In this document: piece after piece, positions 45,175 to 54,451 of the stretch
Layout: each line of letters begins with the position of its first letter
Numbering within the stretch: position 1 is the first letter of the stretch
DNA from: Dyadobacter sp. MSC1_007
GTDB taxonomy: Bacteria > Bacteroidota > Bacteroidia > Cytophagales > Spirosomataceae
Direction: 5' to 3'
DNA length: 64,000 nt
Assembly: GCF_023667495.1 (NCBI RefSeq)
Contig: NZ_JAMOZL010000001.1
Coordinates: 714,817 to 778,816, forward strand
Made by a program: the position numbers and the translations under genes
The notes under the pieces: model-generated
Seen by the model: the letters and a program-made list of their open reading frames with translations, nothing else
The model's database searches: none
Told to the model about the DNA's origin: nothing

Positions 45175-45840
45175 TTATGCGGGCTGAACCGGAGTTGCCA
45201 GCAGTTGCAATTCCCAGGTAAGGCTTGTACCGACGTTGCCCATATGGTCGACGAGCATCTCGGCAAGAGCTGGTACGGTTTCAGTCCTTGCCCAGTCGCG
45301 CTGCAATTCGGACGCAAACACAGTCCAGGTAATTGGCACGGCACCAGCTTGTACCATGCGCATAACGGCCATTTCATGTGCTTCCAGGCTCACACCACCC
45401 GATGCGTCTGTCACGATGTACACTTCGTAACCTTCCCCAAGTGCCTGGATTACCGGCATAGCCAAACAGATCTCCGTCCACAAGGCCGCCATTACAATTT
45501 TTTTCTTTCCCGTAGCTTTTACCCAGTCCGTCACCCTGGTGTCTTCCCAGGTATTGATAAATGTGCGGTCAATCGGTTTTTGATCGGGAAAAATGTCCTG
45601 AAGTTGTTTGATCAGAAAGCCGCCGCGGTGCTCCACTACGGTTGTGAAAAGCGTTGGTACGCCGAATGCCTTGGCCGATTTGGTAAGGCCCACTACATTG
45701 TTGATGATAGTTTGTGTATCGTGGCTTCTCAATCCGGCGAATTGGAATGGCTGGTGATCGATCAGGATCAGGGCACAGTTTTCAGGAGTAAGAAGCGCGC
45801 CGAGGCCCGCCTTTGCATTCGATTGGTTTTGCACTTGCAT
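45175..45840 (-). CDS. Isochorismatase-family hydrolase (YcaC-like)
   Basis: A 221-residue cysteine hydrolase. Catalytic triad candidates are Asp in CALILIDHQPFQF (about 23-35), a central Lys in the GKKKIVMA region (about 110-117), and Cys in WTEICLAMP (about 121-129). The cis-peptide motif before the Cys is unusual (LWTEIC, versus GVTTDxC). The YcaC-like pattern is supported by TDASGGVSLEAHEMAVMRM. It cleaves an amide or vinyl-ether type substrate that I cannot identify. It leads an operon with the F420-reductase-like gene. Confidence 0.85.
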   Translation of the reverse strand: MQVQNQSNAKAGLGALLTPENCALILIDHQPFQFAGLRSHDTQTIINNVVGLTKSAKAFGVPTLFTTVVEHRGGFLIKQLQDIFPDQKPIDRTFINTWEDTRVTDWVKATGKKKIVMAALWTEICLAMPVIQALGEGYEVYIVTDASGGVSLEAHEMAVMRMVQAGAVPITWTVFASELQRDWARTETVPALAEMLVDHMGNVGTSLTWELQLLATPVQPA

Positions 45841-45994
45841 GTCTGTGATTTTATTGAGTTAGAAAATGTGTTACGAGCGATAGCGGCTGACTGTCAAGTG
45901 ACAACAGTCGCTATCGGTAATGCAAAGGTGGAGCAGTTATGGAGGAGATATTTTGATCTGAATTAAGAAATGCAGTTGATCCAGATCAATTGAT

Positions 45995-46014
45995 TTAAGC
46001 AATGGATTGCTTAA
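45995..46014. promoter_or_regulatory. Palindrome upstream of the isochorismatase-like operon
   Basis: TTAAGCAAT-gg-ATTGCTTAA is a perfect 9-base palindrome in the 200-base gap between the isochorismatase-like and Crp-like genes. It may be a regulator site or a weak terminator for the Crp-like gene; there is no T-run. Confidence 0.35.
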
Positions 46015-46040
46015 TAGGGAAGCCTGTTAGCAAATTTATA

Positions 46041-46625
46041 CTATCGGGATAATACCTGCTTTCGCACCCGGCTCATCGTTTCGGGCGTGAGGCCCAGGTA
46101 TGACGCAAGCATGCTTTGCGGAAAGCGGTTAAAAAACTCCGGGTGGGCCTGAACCAGGTAATTGTATTTCTCTTCTGCACTGTAGCTGACACTGGCCTCG
46201 ATTCTCTTTTGGGCAGCTATCGAGTGGTTTTGGTCCAGAATATGGGCCATTTTCAAAAAAGTCAGGGATTGTTCTTTGAGCAGGTTAATGCGTTCGAGGT
46301 TGGCCACCAGTAATGTCGAATCTTCCACCGCGTCAATATTATAGCGCGAGGGCGTCACATTGTAGAAGCTGCCTCTGTCACTGATCCACCATCCTTCCAG
46401 TGCCAGGGTAGTAATATGTTCATTGCCGCTGTTGTCGATGCTGTACTGCCGCATGGCGCCGGAAGCGATAAAGGACATATACCGGCAAACGCTCCCTTCA
46501 TGGAGCAGGAATTGCTTTCTTTTTACCTTCCTGACGTCAAAGGCCTGTTCAATATATACAAACTCTTCGTCGGTGATTACCGCCGAAGTTACCCGGTCAA
46601 TGTATTTACGCAGAATATCGTACAT
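46041..46625 (-). CDS. Crp/Fnr-family transcriptional regulator (second copy)
   Basis: A 194-residue Crp-like regulator: FDVRKVKRKQFLLHEGSVCR in the sensor domain, and RFPQSMLASYLGLTPETMSR as the HTH, close to that of the first copy (FLGITPVSLSR). The preferred start is the ATG at 46625; the preceding codon is TTG. Its position next to the isochorismatase/F420-like operon suggests it controls that operon, by analogy with similar Crp-like gene pairs; this is an inference. Confidence 0.9.
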   Translation of the reverse strand: MYDILRKYIDRVTSAVITDEEFVYIEQAFDVRKVKRKQFLLHEGSVCRYMSFIASGAMRQYSIDNSGNEHITTLALEGWWISDRGSFYNVTPSRYNIDAVEDSTLLVANLERINLLKEQSLTFLKMAHILDQNHSIAAQKRIEASVSYSAEEKYNYLVQAHPEFFNRFPQSMLASYLGLTPETMSRVRKQVLSR

Positions 46626-46872
46626 CAATTTATAGAAACGTTGAGAGGCTGCCCGGCGAACGAGCGAATGTGCCGGTTCAAAAATCGAAATTAAGGTTTT
46701 TGTTCAAAAATTGCCCAACGTATGCCGCGTGCACCCGCTGCATGTTAAAAAACAATCCGACCTTTTGTTAAAATTTTCAGAAAGAATAGTATAAATCGGC
46801 ACGGGTTTGTTTTATTCTAAAATTTCTGGTGAAACAAACACTTCCGCTTATCACCATCTAATCTGACGCCTA

Positions 46873-47493
46873 TTGGAAACGTTTACTGCCGCTAATGGTC
46901 CGGAGTTATCTTCTGAATGGAACCTGTGGTACCATTTCAAATTAGGTAACCAGCACGCTTTTGAGGCGCTATACCGCCATTATTTCAAAATCCTGAACAA
47001 TTATGGCGCCCGTCTTACTTCCGATAGCCAGCTGCTTGAAGACGCGATCCATGATGTTTTTATCGATCTCTGGCGGAGAAAGGAGCACTTGGCGGACGTT
47101 GAAAATGTCAGGTTTTACTTGTTCCGGGCATTGCGGAACCGGGTGATCAGAAACGGTAGAAACAATGTTTTTGAAAATAAAGAGGATATTGACGGGTTTC
47201 TCGACTACCTCGTTTCACTTTCGCATGAACAGCAGTCGATCGACGCCGAAAGTCTGAATGACAAAACACAGCGCATTCAAAACGCCATCGCAAGTTTGTC
47301 GGACCGGCAGCGGGAGGTCATTAACCTGCGCTTTTACCATGCCCTGAGCCTGGACGAGATTTCGATCCTGATGGGGCTTTCCAAGCAGTCCGTCAGCAAT
47401 TTACTCTTCAAATCCTACGCGGTTTTACGGCTTAAATTGAAAGAACTTTCCATGCTATCTATCCTGACTTCCTTATTGTTAAGTCAATGTTAG
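46873..47493 (+). CDS. ECF-type RNA polymerase sigma factor (FecI-like)
   Basis: The 206-residue product has region 2 (AFEALYRHYFKILNNYGARL and AIHDVFIDLWRR) and region 4 (ALSLDEISILMGLSKQSVSN). The frame opens with TTG at 46873: a stop lies three codons upstream and no ATG precedes conserved region 2. It is followed by a FecR-type anti-sigma factor and a SusC with an STN domain. This is the standard cell-surface signalling arrangement in which ligand binding outside releases the sigma factor. Confidence 0.9.
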   Translation: METFTAANGPELSSEWNLWYHFKLGNQHAFEALYRHYFKILNNYGARLTSDSQLLEDAIHDVFIDLWRRKEHLADVENVRFYLFRALRNRVIRNGRNNVFENKEDIDGFLDYLVSLSHEQQSIDAESLNDKTQRIQNAIASLSDRQREVINLRFYHALSLDEISILMGLSKQSVSNLLFKSYAVLRLKLKELSMLSILTSLLLSQC

Positions 47494-47597
47494 GCAAGCA
47501 AAACAAAATCGTTGAAAGATAAATGTGGCCCGGATAGGTTAGTTTTTCCAATAACCAGTACCTATATAAAAGGGTAGTAAAATATTCATCCCTGATA

Positions 47598-48689
47598 ATG
47601 AAAGACAATGGCTTTGATGTGGAGAGTCTTCTGAACGACGACTCTTTTATAAACTGGGTTTTGAACAACAAAGATTCATTTGTTTGGGAGGAGTTTGTCA
47701 GGACAAATCCAGACCGCGAGGAAATCATTGCTAAGGCATCGCATATCATCCGGGAGCTGCATGAAGCTGAAAAATCGGGGCCGACCGCAGCCGACGAAGG
47801 CAAAGTCTGGTCGCGCATTACGCACACGCTGGAAGCAGAGCATACCGAAGTAACACCGCCGCGGCCATCCCCCCGGCGCTCCCTTGGCTTTAAGCTGGCT
47901 ACTGCTGCGGCATTCAGCATGCTGATCGGTTTGGGAATCTGGCGGTTTTATCCATCCCAAAACAGGATCACCTATGGCGAGCTGATCACACACGCCGAAA
48001 AAGCGACTGCATTGCAGGAGCACGTCAATTCCGGAGCAGAGCCTATGAAAATAGAGCTGCCGGATGGGAGTGTGGTTACGCTTGGAAGGAATAGTAAACT
48101 GAGTTATGCCAAAACATTTCATCAACAAAAACGGGAGGTATTCATGACAGGCGAGGCGTTTTTCGATGTCACCAAAGATTCCTCCCGTCCGTTTTATGTG
48201 TATGCCAATGAAACCGTAACGCGGGTACTCGGGACCAGTTTTGGTATCACGGCCTTTGAAAACGGTAAAAAAGTGACGGTGAATGTCAAAAGCGGACGGG
48301 TGTCGGTGTACAGGCAGAGCCGCATCCAAACGGCGGATCCCGAAACTAACGGCATGGTGCTGCTTCCTAACCAGAAAGTAACCTTCGACCGTGAAAATGA
48401 AAGCCTGGTAAAGAACCTTGTCGAAACGCCCGTCCCTATCAAGTCCATTCCTGCCCAAAGTAAAGAACGGTTCGACGAGGTGCCGCTTCCGGTGATCCTT
48501 GCGCAATTGGAAGAAAGCTATGGCATTAAGATTATTTACGACCAGGAGCAGGTATCGAAATGCATTATCTCGATAGTCCTCCACAATGGCTCGCTATACG
48601 ACAACCTGGACGTGATCAGTAAAACGATAGGCGGCAGTTATAAAGAGGTTGACGCCCAGATCGTCATCGAATCAAATGGTTGCATTTAA
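47598..48689 (+). CDS. FecR-type anti-sigma factor
   Basis: A 363-residue inner-membrane protein. There is a cytoplasmic N-terminus (about 1-95) that would bind the sigma factor, one span LATAAAFSMLIGLGIWRFY (about 97-115), and a periplasmic FecR domain with LPDGSVVTLGRNSKLSY, GEAFFDVTKDSSRPFYV and VTVNVKSGRVSVY. The C-terminal SusC-interacting part (PVILAQLEESYGIKIIYDQE) follows. It lies 105 bases after the sigma gene and upstream of the STN-containing SusC. Confidence 0.95.
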   Translation: MKDNGFDVESLLNDDSFINWVLNNKDSFVWEEFVRTNPDREEIIAKASHIIRELHEAEKSGPTAADEGKVWSRITHTLEAEHTEVTPPRPSPRRSLGFKLATAAAFSMLIGLGIWRFYPSQNRITYGELITHAEKATALQEHVNSGAEPMKIELPDGSVVTLGRNSKLSYAKTFHQQKREVFMTGEAFFDVTKDSSRPFYVYANETVTRVLGTSFGITAFENGKKVTVNVKSGRVSVYRQSRIQTADPETNGMVLLPNQKVTFDRENESLVKNLVETPVPIKSIPAQSKERFDEVPLPVILAQLEESYGIKIIYDQEQVSKCIISIVLHNGSLYDNLDVISKTIGGSYKEVDAQIVIESNGCI

Positions 48690-48728
48690 GTAAACCTCCT
48701 TCACAAACCAAGCTATTAAACCGGTTGA

Positions 48729-48747
48729 CGAAAAGCCCTGCTTTTCG
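48729..48747 (+). terminator. Possible hairpin after the anti-sigma gene
   Basis: CGAAAAGC-cct-GCTTTTCG is a perfect 8-base stem shortly after the anti-sigma stop. It has no T-run, so it could be an mRNA-processing or attenuation structure. The 298-base gap before the SusC start contains A/T-rich runs and no gene. Confidence 0.35.
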
Positions 48748-48987
48748 GGGATTGCTGACGTCCCTATGTCACCGTCCGAAAATTAGTATAAGTCAAAAAA
48801 AACAAAAAATATTTTCAAATCGGAGGTTAGTTTTTTTTAAGCGTGGTACCTGTATTTATATACAGCCTAACATTTGGTGAACCATGAGAAATGCATCAAG
48901 TACATAGAATGCCCCGTCGTCGGCAACCACTGGTTATGCAACATAACCGGTCTGCAATTTTTTTCCAAAATCAAAAATCTCAACGGT

Positions 48988-51900
48988 ATGCCCATTTCTA
49001 TTAAAAGCACCAGAATTCGAAAAGCTGTCCATCAAATCGTTTTTGCCATTCTGTTCAGCGCCGTTAGCCAGGCATCTCCTAGTCTTTCGCAGGAGCTACT
49101 GAATGAACGTATATCACTGTCCGTTAAGAACGGTACGCTTAAAACGATTCTGAGGGACATCGAAAAACAGGTGGATTTATCGTTCTCGTACCAGAAAAAT
49201 GTGGTGGCCTCACCGGAAAAAATTTCCATTGAAGTCAAAAACGAATCTTTGGACGAGATTCTCAAACGGGTACTTTCTCCGAGGAACATTAGTTACCAAG
49301 TCGTTAAAACGAACCAGGTGGTGCTCACCAAAATGCCAGTCGAGGTGAAGGAGCCCAGCAGCGCCATTGAGCTGAAAACGACGCCGGAAATCCTGGAAAA
49401 GCAGATCGCCGGTAAGATTACCGACGAAAAAGGGGAGGGTTTGCCGGGGGTAAGTATCGTCGTAAAAGGGTCGCAAAAAGGAACAACCTCCGAATCGAAC
49501 GGAACATATCGGCTTGCCATTCCCGACGAAAATACGGTGCTGATATTCTCTTTCGTGGGCTACATTTCAGAGGAAAAAGTTGTTGGAGATCAGTCTATTA
49601 TGAATGTGGTGCTTAAAGTGGACAACAAAGCCCTTGAAGAAGTGGTAGTGACGGCTTACGGTCAAAAGCAACGCAAGGAAGCGGTGGTGGGGGCGGTAAC
49701 AACCATCCGCCCGTCGGACCTGAAAATACCTGCCAGCAACCTTACTACCGCCATTGCCGGACGCTTGTCGGGCGTGATCGGCTACCAGCGCAGCGGAGAG
49801 CCGGGCGTGGATAATGCGACCTTTTTCATTCGCGGAATCACCACTTTCGGAACCAACAATTCGCCCCTGATCCTGGTCGATAACGTCGAAATGACTACCA
49901 CGGACCTCGCCCGTTTGCAACCCGACGATATTGAAAGTTTTTCTATCCTGAAAGATGCCAGCGCAACCGCATTATATGGCGCAAGAGGTGCGAACGGCGT
50001 GGTATATGTGACGACCAAGCAGGGAAAAGCGGGAAAGGCCAAGATCAATTTCCGGATCGAGAACTCGGTGTCGATGCCGACCAAGAATGTCGAACTCGCC
50101 GATCCGATCACCTACATGAAGCTTTACAATGAAGCACAGCTGACGCGGGACCCGCTTGCACCCATTAAATATTCTCAAAACCAGATCGATAACACGCTCA
50201 ACGGCAGCAATCCATACATTTATCCGGCAACAGACTGGCGTGATGCGCTTTTTAAAAAATACACCCAAAACAGGCGCGGAAATCTGAGCGTCTCGGGCGG
50301 GGGAGAGGTGGCGCAATATTACGTGGCTACTTCTTTCAGCAATGATAACGGGATTTTGAAGGTGGATAAAATGAACAACTTCAATAACAATGTCAGGCTG
50401 AATAATTATTCGATAAGGTCCAATGTAAACATCAACGTAAGCCCTGCCACGCAGCTCATTGTAAGGCTTTACGGAAATTTTGACGATTACAACGGCCCTA
50501 TCGACGGCGGCTCGGGCATTTATCAGAAAGCATTGAAAACCAGCCCGACGTCTTATCCTGCTTTTTACGCCCCGGATAAAGACAATGAAGCGACAGACCA
50601 TATTCTTTTCGGGAATTTTGACCAGGGGCAATACCTGAACCCCTATGCCGACATGGTGAAGGGATACAAGCAATATTCCAGGTCAAAAATGCTGACGCAG
50701 CTGGAACTGGTTCAAAAGCTGGATTTTTTAACGCCGGGCCTTAGTGTGCGCGGGCTGGCTAATGTGAACCGATCTTCCTATTTCGATGTGACCAGGGCCT
50801 ATAACCCCTATTTCTACCGGGCGGGTTCATACGACAAGCAGACCGACACCTACCGGCTCAACTGGCTTAACCAGCAAACCAGCAACTCGTTTTTCAACGA
50901 GCCGGCAACGGAATACCTGAACTACAAGCCAGGCGACAAGAACCTGGAAACCTTTCTCTATTTGCAGGGAACGGCCGACTATACCCGTGTTTTCAACGAA
51001 GTGCATTCAGTGAACGCAACTATCGTTACCACCTTGCAGCAAAGCCTTAAAGCGAATTCCGGCCCCAACAATGCACAGACGCTTCAATTGTCGTTGCCCA
51101 GCAGGAACACGGGGGTTTCGGGGAGGCTTTCCTATTCATTTGATAACCGGTATTTTGCCGAATTCAACTTTGGCTACAACGGCTCGGAACGCTTTTACAA
51201 AACCAAGCAATTCGGATTTTTTCCAACCATTGGCGGCGCCTGGGTAATTTCCAATGAGAGCTTTTGGAAACCCATCGAGCGGATCGTTAACAAGCTGAAA
51301 GTACGCGCATCCTACGGTCTGGTCGGCAATGACGCCATCGGTAGCGCCTCAGACAGGTTCTTTTTCCTTTCCGAGGTCAATCTGAACGACGCCTCGAGAG
51401 GTGCGACCTTTGGTTTCAATTCCAATATGTACCGCGACGGTGTCTCGATCAGAAGGTACGAAAACCGGAATATTACCTGGGAAACGTCACATCAGACCAA
51501 CCTGGGACTCGAATTTTCGATCATGCAAAAATTGAATGTGATCGCGGAGATCTACAAGCAGCGGCGCTCGAATATCCTCATGACACGCGCCTCGATCCCG
51601 AGCACAATGGGGCTTTCGGTAACGCCGCAGGCGAATGTGGGCGAAGCGAAATCAAAGGGTTTTGATCTTGCTATGGATTTCAACCAGAACTTTGCGGACG
51701 GCTCCTGGTTGATCGCCCGCGGAAACCTGACCATGGCGAGGGGCATTTACTCCATTTACGAAGAACCCGATTACGAGAACAAATACCTGTCCAGAGTAGG
51801 CCAATCCATCACGCAACCTATGGGCCTGATCGCCGAAAGGCTCTTCATTGACGCGAACGATGTGAACAACTCACCACGCCAAAACTTTGGACTTTACGCG

Positions 51901-52512
51901 GCGGGTGATATTAAATACCGGGATATCAACCGCGACGGACAAATTACCAATGCAGATTTTGTGCCGATAGGGCATCCCGAAACACCGGAAATCACGTACG
52001 GCTTCGGCTTGTCGGCAGGGCGGGGGCAATTCGACTTTTCGCTGTTCTTTCAAGGATTAGGCCGGGAATCTTTCTTCATTAATCCAATTGCCACTGCGCC
52101 TTTCATCAATTATAGTAAAGACAATAATGGCAACGACCTTTACCCGAGTAACTTTATCGGAGAAAATGCGCTGGTGAAAGCATTTGCGGACAGCCATTGG
52201 TCGGAGTCTAACCAGGATATGTATGCGATGTGGCCGCGCCTGTCCACCTCCATCAACAACAACAACTCCCAGCGCAGCACCTGGTACATGCGCGACGGCT
52301 CATTTCTGAGGCTCAAAACCCTGGAAGCCGGATATACCGTCAAAGGCAAGTGGCTCGAAAGCCTCAAAATTACCAACATGAGGATCTATTTCAGCGGTAC
52401 AAATCTCTTGACATTCAGCAAGTTTAAATTATGGGATCCTGAAATGGGAGGAAATGGCCTGGGTTATCCCGTTCAAAGAGTCTACAATATTGGTTTGAAC
52501 CTCAATTTCTAA
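48988..52512 (+). CDS. SusC/RagA-family TonB-linked transporter with STN signalling domain
   Basis: The ATG at 48988 is preferred over a TTG at 48874 because it precedes the signal peptide (VHQIVFAILFSAVSQASP). The 1174-residue product has an STN domain (about 35-105, LKTILRDIEKQVDLSFSYQK), then a carboxypeptidase-regulatory-like domain (AGKITDEKGEGLPGVSIVVK), a TonB box (EEVVVTAYGQKQRKEAVVGA), a plug (FFIRGITTFGTNNSPLILVD) and a barrel ending in VYNIGLNLNF. The STN domain passes the signal to the FecR-like protein upstream. It imports the glycan degraded by the locus. Confidence 0.95.
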   Translation: MPISIKSTRIRKAVHQIVFAILFSAVSQASPSLSQELLNERISLSVKNGTLKTILRDIEKQVDLSFSYQKNVVASPEKISIEVKNESLDEILKRVLSPRNISYQVVKTNQVVLTKMPVEVKEPSSAIELKTTPEILEKQIAGKITDEKGEGLPGVSIVVKGSQKGTTSESNGTYRLAIPDENTVLIFSFVGYISEEKVVGDQSIMNVVLKVDNKALEEVVVTAYGQKQRKEAVVGAVTTIRPSDLKIPASNLTTAIAGRLSGVIGYQRSGEPGVDNATFFIRGITTFGTNNSPLILVDNVEMTTTDLARLQPDDIESFSILKDASATALYGARGANGVVYVTTKQGKAGKAKINFRIENSVSMPTKNVELADPITYMKLYNEAQLTRDPLAPIKYSQNQIDNTLNGSNPYIYPATDWRDALFKKYTQNRRGNLSVSGGGEVAQYYVATSFSNDNGILKVDKMNNFNNNVRLNNYSIRSNVNINVSPATQLIVRLYGNFDDYNGPIDGGSGIYQKALKTSPTSYPAFYAPDKDNEATDHILFGNFDQGQYLNPYADMVKGYKQYSRSKMLTQLELVQKLDFLTPGLSVRGLANVNRSSYFDVTRAYNPYFYRAGSYDKQTDTYRLNWLNQQTSNSFFNEPATEYLNYKPGDKNLETFLYLQGTADYTRVFNEVHSVNATIVTTLQQSLKANSGPNNAQTLQLSLPSRNTGVSGRLSYSFDNRYFAEFNFGYNGSERFYKTKQFGFFPTIGGAWVISNESFWKPIERIVNKLKVRASYGLVGNDAIGSASDRFFFLSEVNLNDASRGATFGFNSNMYRDGVSIRRYENRNITWETSHQTNLGLEFSIMQKLNVIAEIYKQRRSNILMTRASIPSTMGLSVTPQANVGEAKSKGFDLAMDFNQNFADGSWLIARGNLTMARGIYSIYEEPDYENKYLSRVGQSITQPMGLIAERLFIDANDVNNSPRQNFGLYAAGDIKYRDINRDGQITNADFVPIGHPETPEITYGFGLSAGRGQFDFSLFFQGLGRESFFINPIATAPFINYSKDNNGNDLYPSNFIGENALVKAFADSHWSESNQDMYAMWPRLSTSINNNNSQRSTWYMRDGSFLRLKTLEAGYTVKGKWLESLKITNMRIYFSGTNLLTFSKFKLWDPEMGGNGLGYPVQRVYNIGLNLNF

Positions 52513-52522
52513 GCGCAACAAA

Positions 52523-54439
52523 ATGAAATTATCCTACTTGAAATACGGCCTTTCGGCTTTGTTGCTGCTGGTGGTGACCAGTTGCCAGAAGTACCTCGAC
52601 ATTGTGCCCGACAACGTCGCTACCATTGATAATGCATTTAAAATGAGGGCGGATGCGGAAAAATACCTCTTTACCTGCTACAACAATCTCCCGCAATTCG
52701 GAAATGAAGGGGCTGATCCTGGCTTTATGACGGGCGATGAATTTGCGACCGTTTATCCTCCGCAGGGCAACATCAGTACCGAGCTGTACCGGATAGCACG
52801 CGGCGAGCAGAACATCGTATCTCCGATCGGCAATTATTGGGATTACAAATTCTTCCAGGCGATACGGGAATGCAACATCTTTCTCGAAAATGTAGACAAA
52901 GTAAGGGACCTCAATTCACTTGAAAAAAAGCGGTGGATCGCGGAGGTGAAATTTCTGAAAGCCTACTATCATTATTACCTGCTCCGCATGTACGGGCCGA
53001 TTCCTATTATCAAAACGAACCTGCCCATTTCTGCCTCCATTGAAGAAGTGAAGGTAAAGCGCAGCCCGGTGGATTCGGTGTTTAACTATGCGGTGGGGCT
53101 CGTGGATGAGGCCATAGCGGACCTGCCGGCGGTGCTGCCCATTGAGTTTGCCGAATTGGGCCGGATCACCAAAACCATTGCATTGTCTGTAAAAGCGGAA
53201 ATGCTGGTTACCGCTGCCAGCCCTTTATTCAATGGAAACCCGAATTACGCGAACTTCAAGAACAAGGACGGACAGGCGCTTTTCAATCCAAGTCCCAGTC
53301 CCGAAAAATGGCAGAAAGCCACGGAAGCGTGCAAAGCCGCGGTCGACGCCTGCATTGCAAACGGCAACAAGCTGTACGAATTTGTGCCGCGCTCGGTTTC
53401 GACCCGAATATCCGACTCCACACAACGGATGATGAGCATTCGTGCCGCAGTAACAGATAAATGGAATGTGGAACTCATCTGGGGCGCGTCTAACTCGACG
53501 GGCGGAGGGAGCCGCGGATTTCAATCGCTGTCGCAGGCAAGGCTTAGTCCGTTTACCGGCACGATTCCCAATGAAAACATAGGCTCGATGCTGGCGCCAC
53601 CCCTTCACATCGCGGAGATGTTTTACAGCAACAACGGTGTGCCGATCGAGGAAGATAAAAGTTACAAGTATGCAAGCCGGTTCACTGCATTGAGGCAAGC
53701 CGTGCAGAGCGAGCGCTACTATATCAAAGAAGGGTACACCACTGTTCAGCTCAATTACGACCGCGAGCCCCGGTTCTACGCCGATCTGGGATTCGATGGC
53801 TCCATCTGGTTTGGGCAGGGTAAAAACGACGATAATAATACCTGGGTGCTGGAAGCAAAGCTGGGACAGACTGGCGGCAGACAGGGCGCGTCGCTGTATT
53901 CCGTGACGGGTTACTGGCCTAAAAAACTGGCTAATTACAACAATGCCATCAACGATCCTGCACAGCAATACAATGTAGAAAACTACCCGTTCCCCATTAT
54001 GCGCCTCGCCGACTTGTACTTATTATATGCAGAAGCGTTGAACGAATCGCAGGGGCCGGGTGCGGAAGTCTACAAATGGATCGACCTCGTCCGCAAGAGG
54101 GCAGGACTGGCGGGTGTGATGGAATCCTGGACGAAGTATTCCAATAAGCCTTCCAAGGTTGCGACCAAGGAAGGGCTCCGCGAAATTATCCAGCGCGAAA
54201 GGCTCATCGAGCTGGTATTTGAAAGCAAGCGTTTCTGGGACCTGAGAAGATGGAAAGTTGCCGAAAATTACCTTCAAAGATCCATCAATGGCTGGGATAT
54301 TACCCAACGGGAAGCCGCCAACTATTACCGCGTGCGACCGGTATTTACAAGCTCTTTCAGCTTGAAGGATTATTTCTGGCCTATTTCAGAGAACTCCCTG
54401 ATCGTTAATCCTAACCTCGTTCAAAACCCGGGCTGGTAA
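52523..54439 (+). CDS. SusD/RagB-family glycan-binding lipoprotein
   Basis: A 638-residue lipoprotein with signal MKLSYLKYGLSALLLLVVTS followed by C, then QKYLDIVPDNVATIDNAF. SusD landmarks are FLKAYYHYYLLRMYGPIPII, AEMLVTAASPLFNGNPNY and LIELVFESKRFWDLRRWK; the end is YFWPISENSLIVNPNLVQNPGW. It is 11 bases after the SusC gene and forms the outer-membrane lid of that transporter. It is longer than the other SusD here, as is common for plant-glycan loci. Confidence 0.95.
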   Translation: MKLSYLKYGLSALLLLVVTSCQKYLDIVPDNVATIDNAFKMRADAEKYLFTCYNNLPQFGNEGADPGFMTGDEFATVYPPQGNISTELYRIARGEQNIVSPIGNYWDYKFFQAIRECNIFLENVDKVRDLNSLEKKRWIAEVKFLKAYYHYYLLRMYGPIPIIKTNLPISASIEEVKVKRSPVDSVFNYAVGLVDEAIADLPAVLPIEFAELGRITKTIALSVKAEMLVTAASPLFNGNPNYANFKNKDGQALFNPSPSPEKWQKATEACKAAVDACIANGNKLYEFVPRSVSTRISDSTQRMMSIRAAVTDKWNVELIWGASNSTGGGSRGFQSLSQARLSPFTGTIPNENIGSMLAPPLHIAEMFYSNNGVPIEEDKSYKYASRFTALRQAVQSERYYIKEGYTTVQLNYDREPRFYADLGFDGSIWFGQGKNDDNNTWVLEAKLGQTGGRQGASLYSVTGYWPKKLANYNNAINDPAQQYNVENYPFPIMRLADLYLLYAEALNESQGPGAEVYKWIDLVRKRAGLAGVMESWTKYSNKPSKVATKEGLREIIQRERLIELVFESKRFWDLRRWKVAENYLQRSINGWDITQREAANYYRVRPVFTSSFSLKDYFWPISENSLIVNPNLVQNPGW

Positions 54440-54451
54440 ACCTTGCATCCT

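Noticed and set aside
46796..46811. CGGCACGGGTTTG upstream of the ECF sigma gene as a possible sixth sigma-54 promoter
   Set aside because: The -24 and -12 elements are not at correct spacing, and no AAATAC core lies 65 bases upstream.
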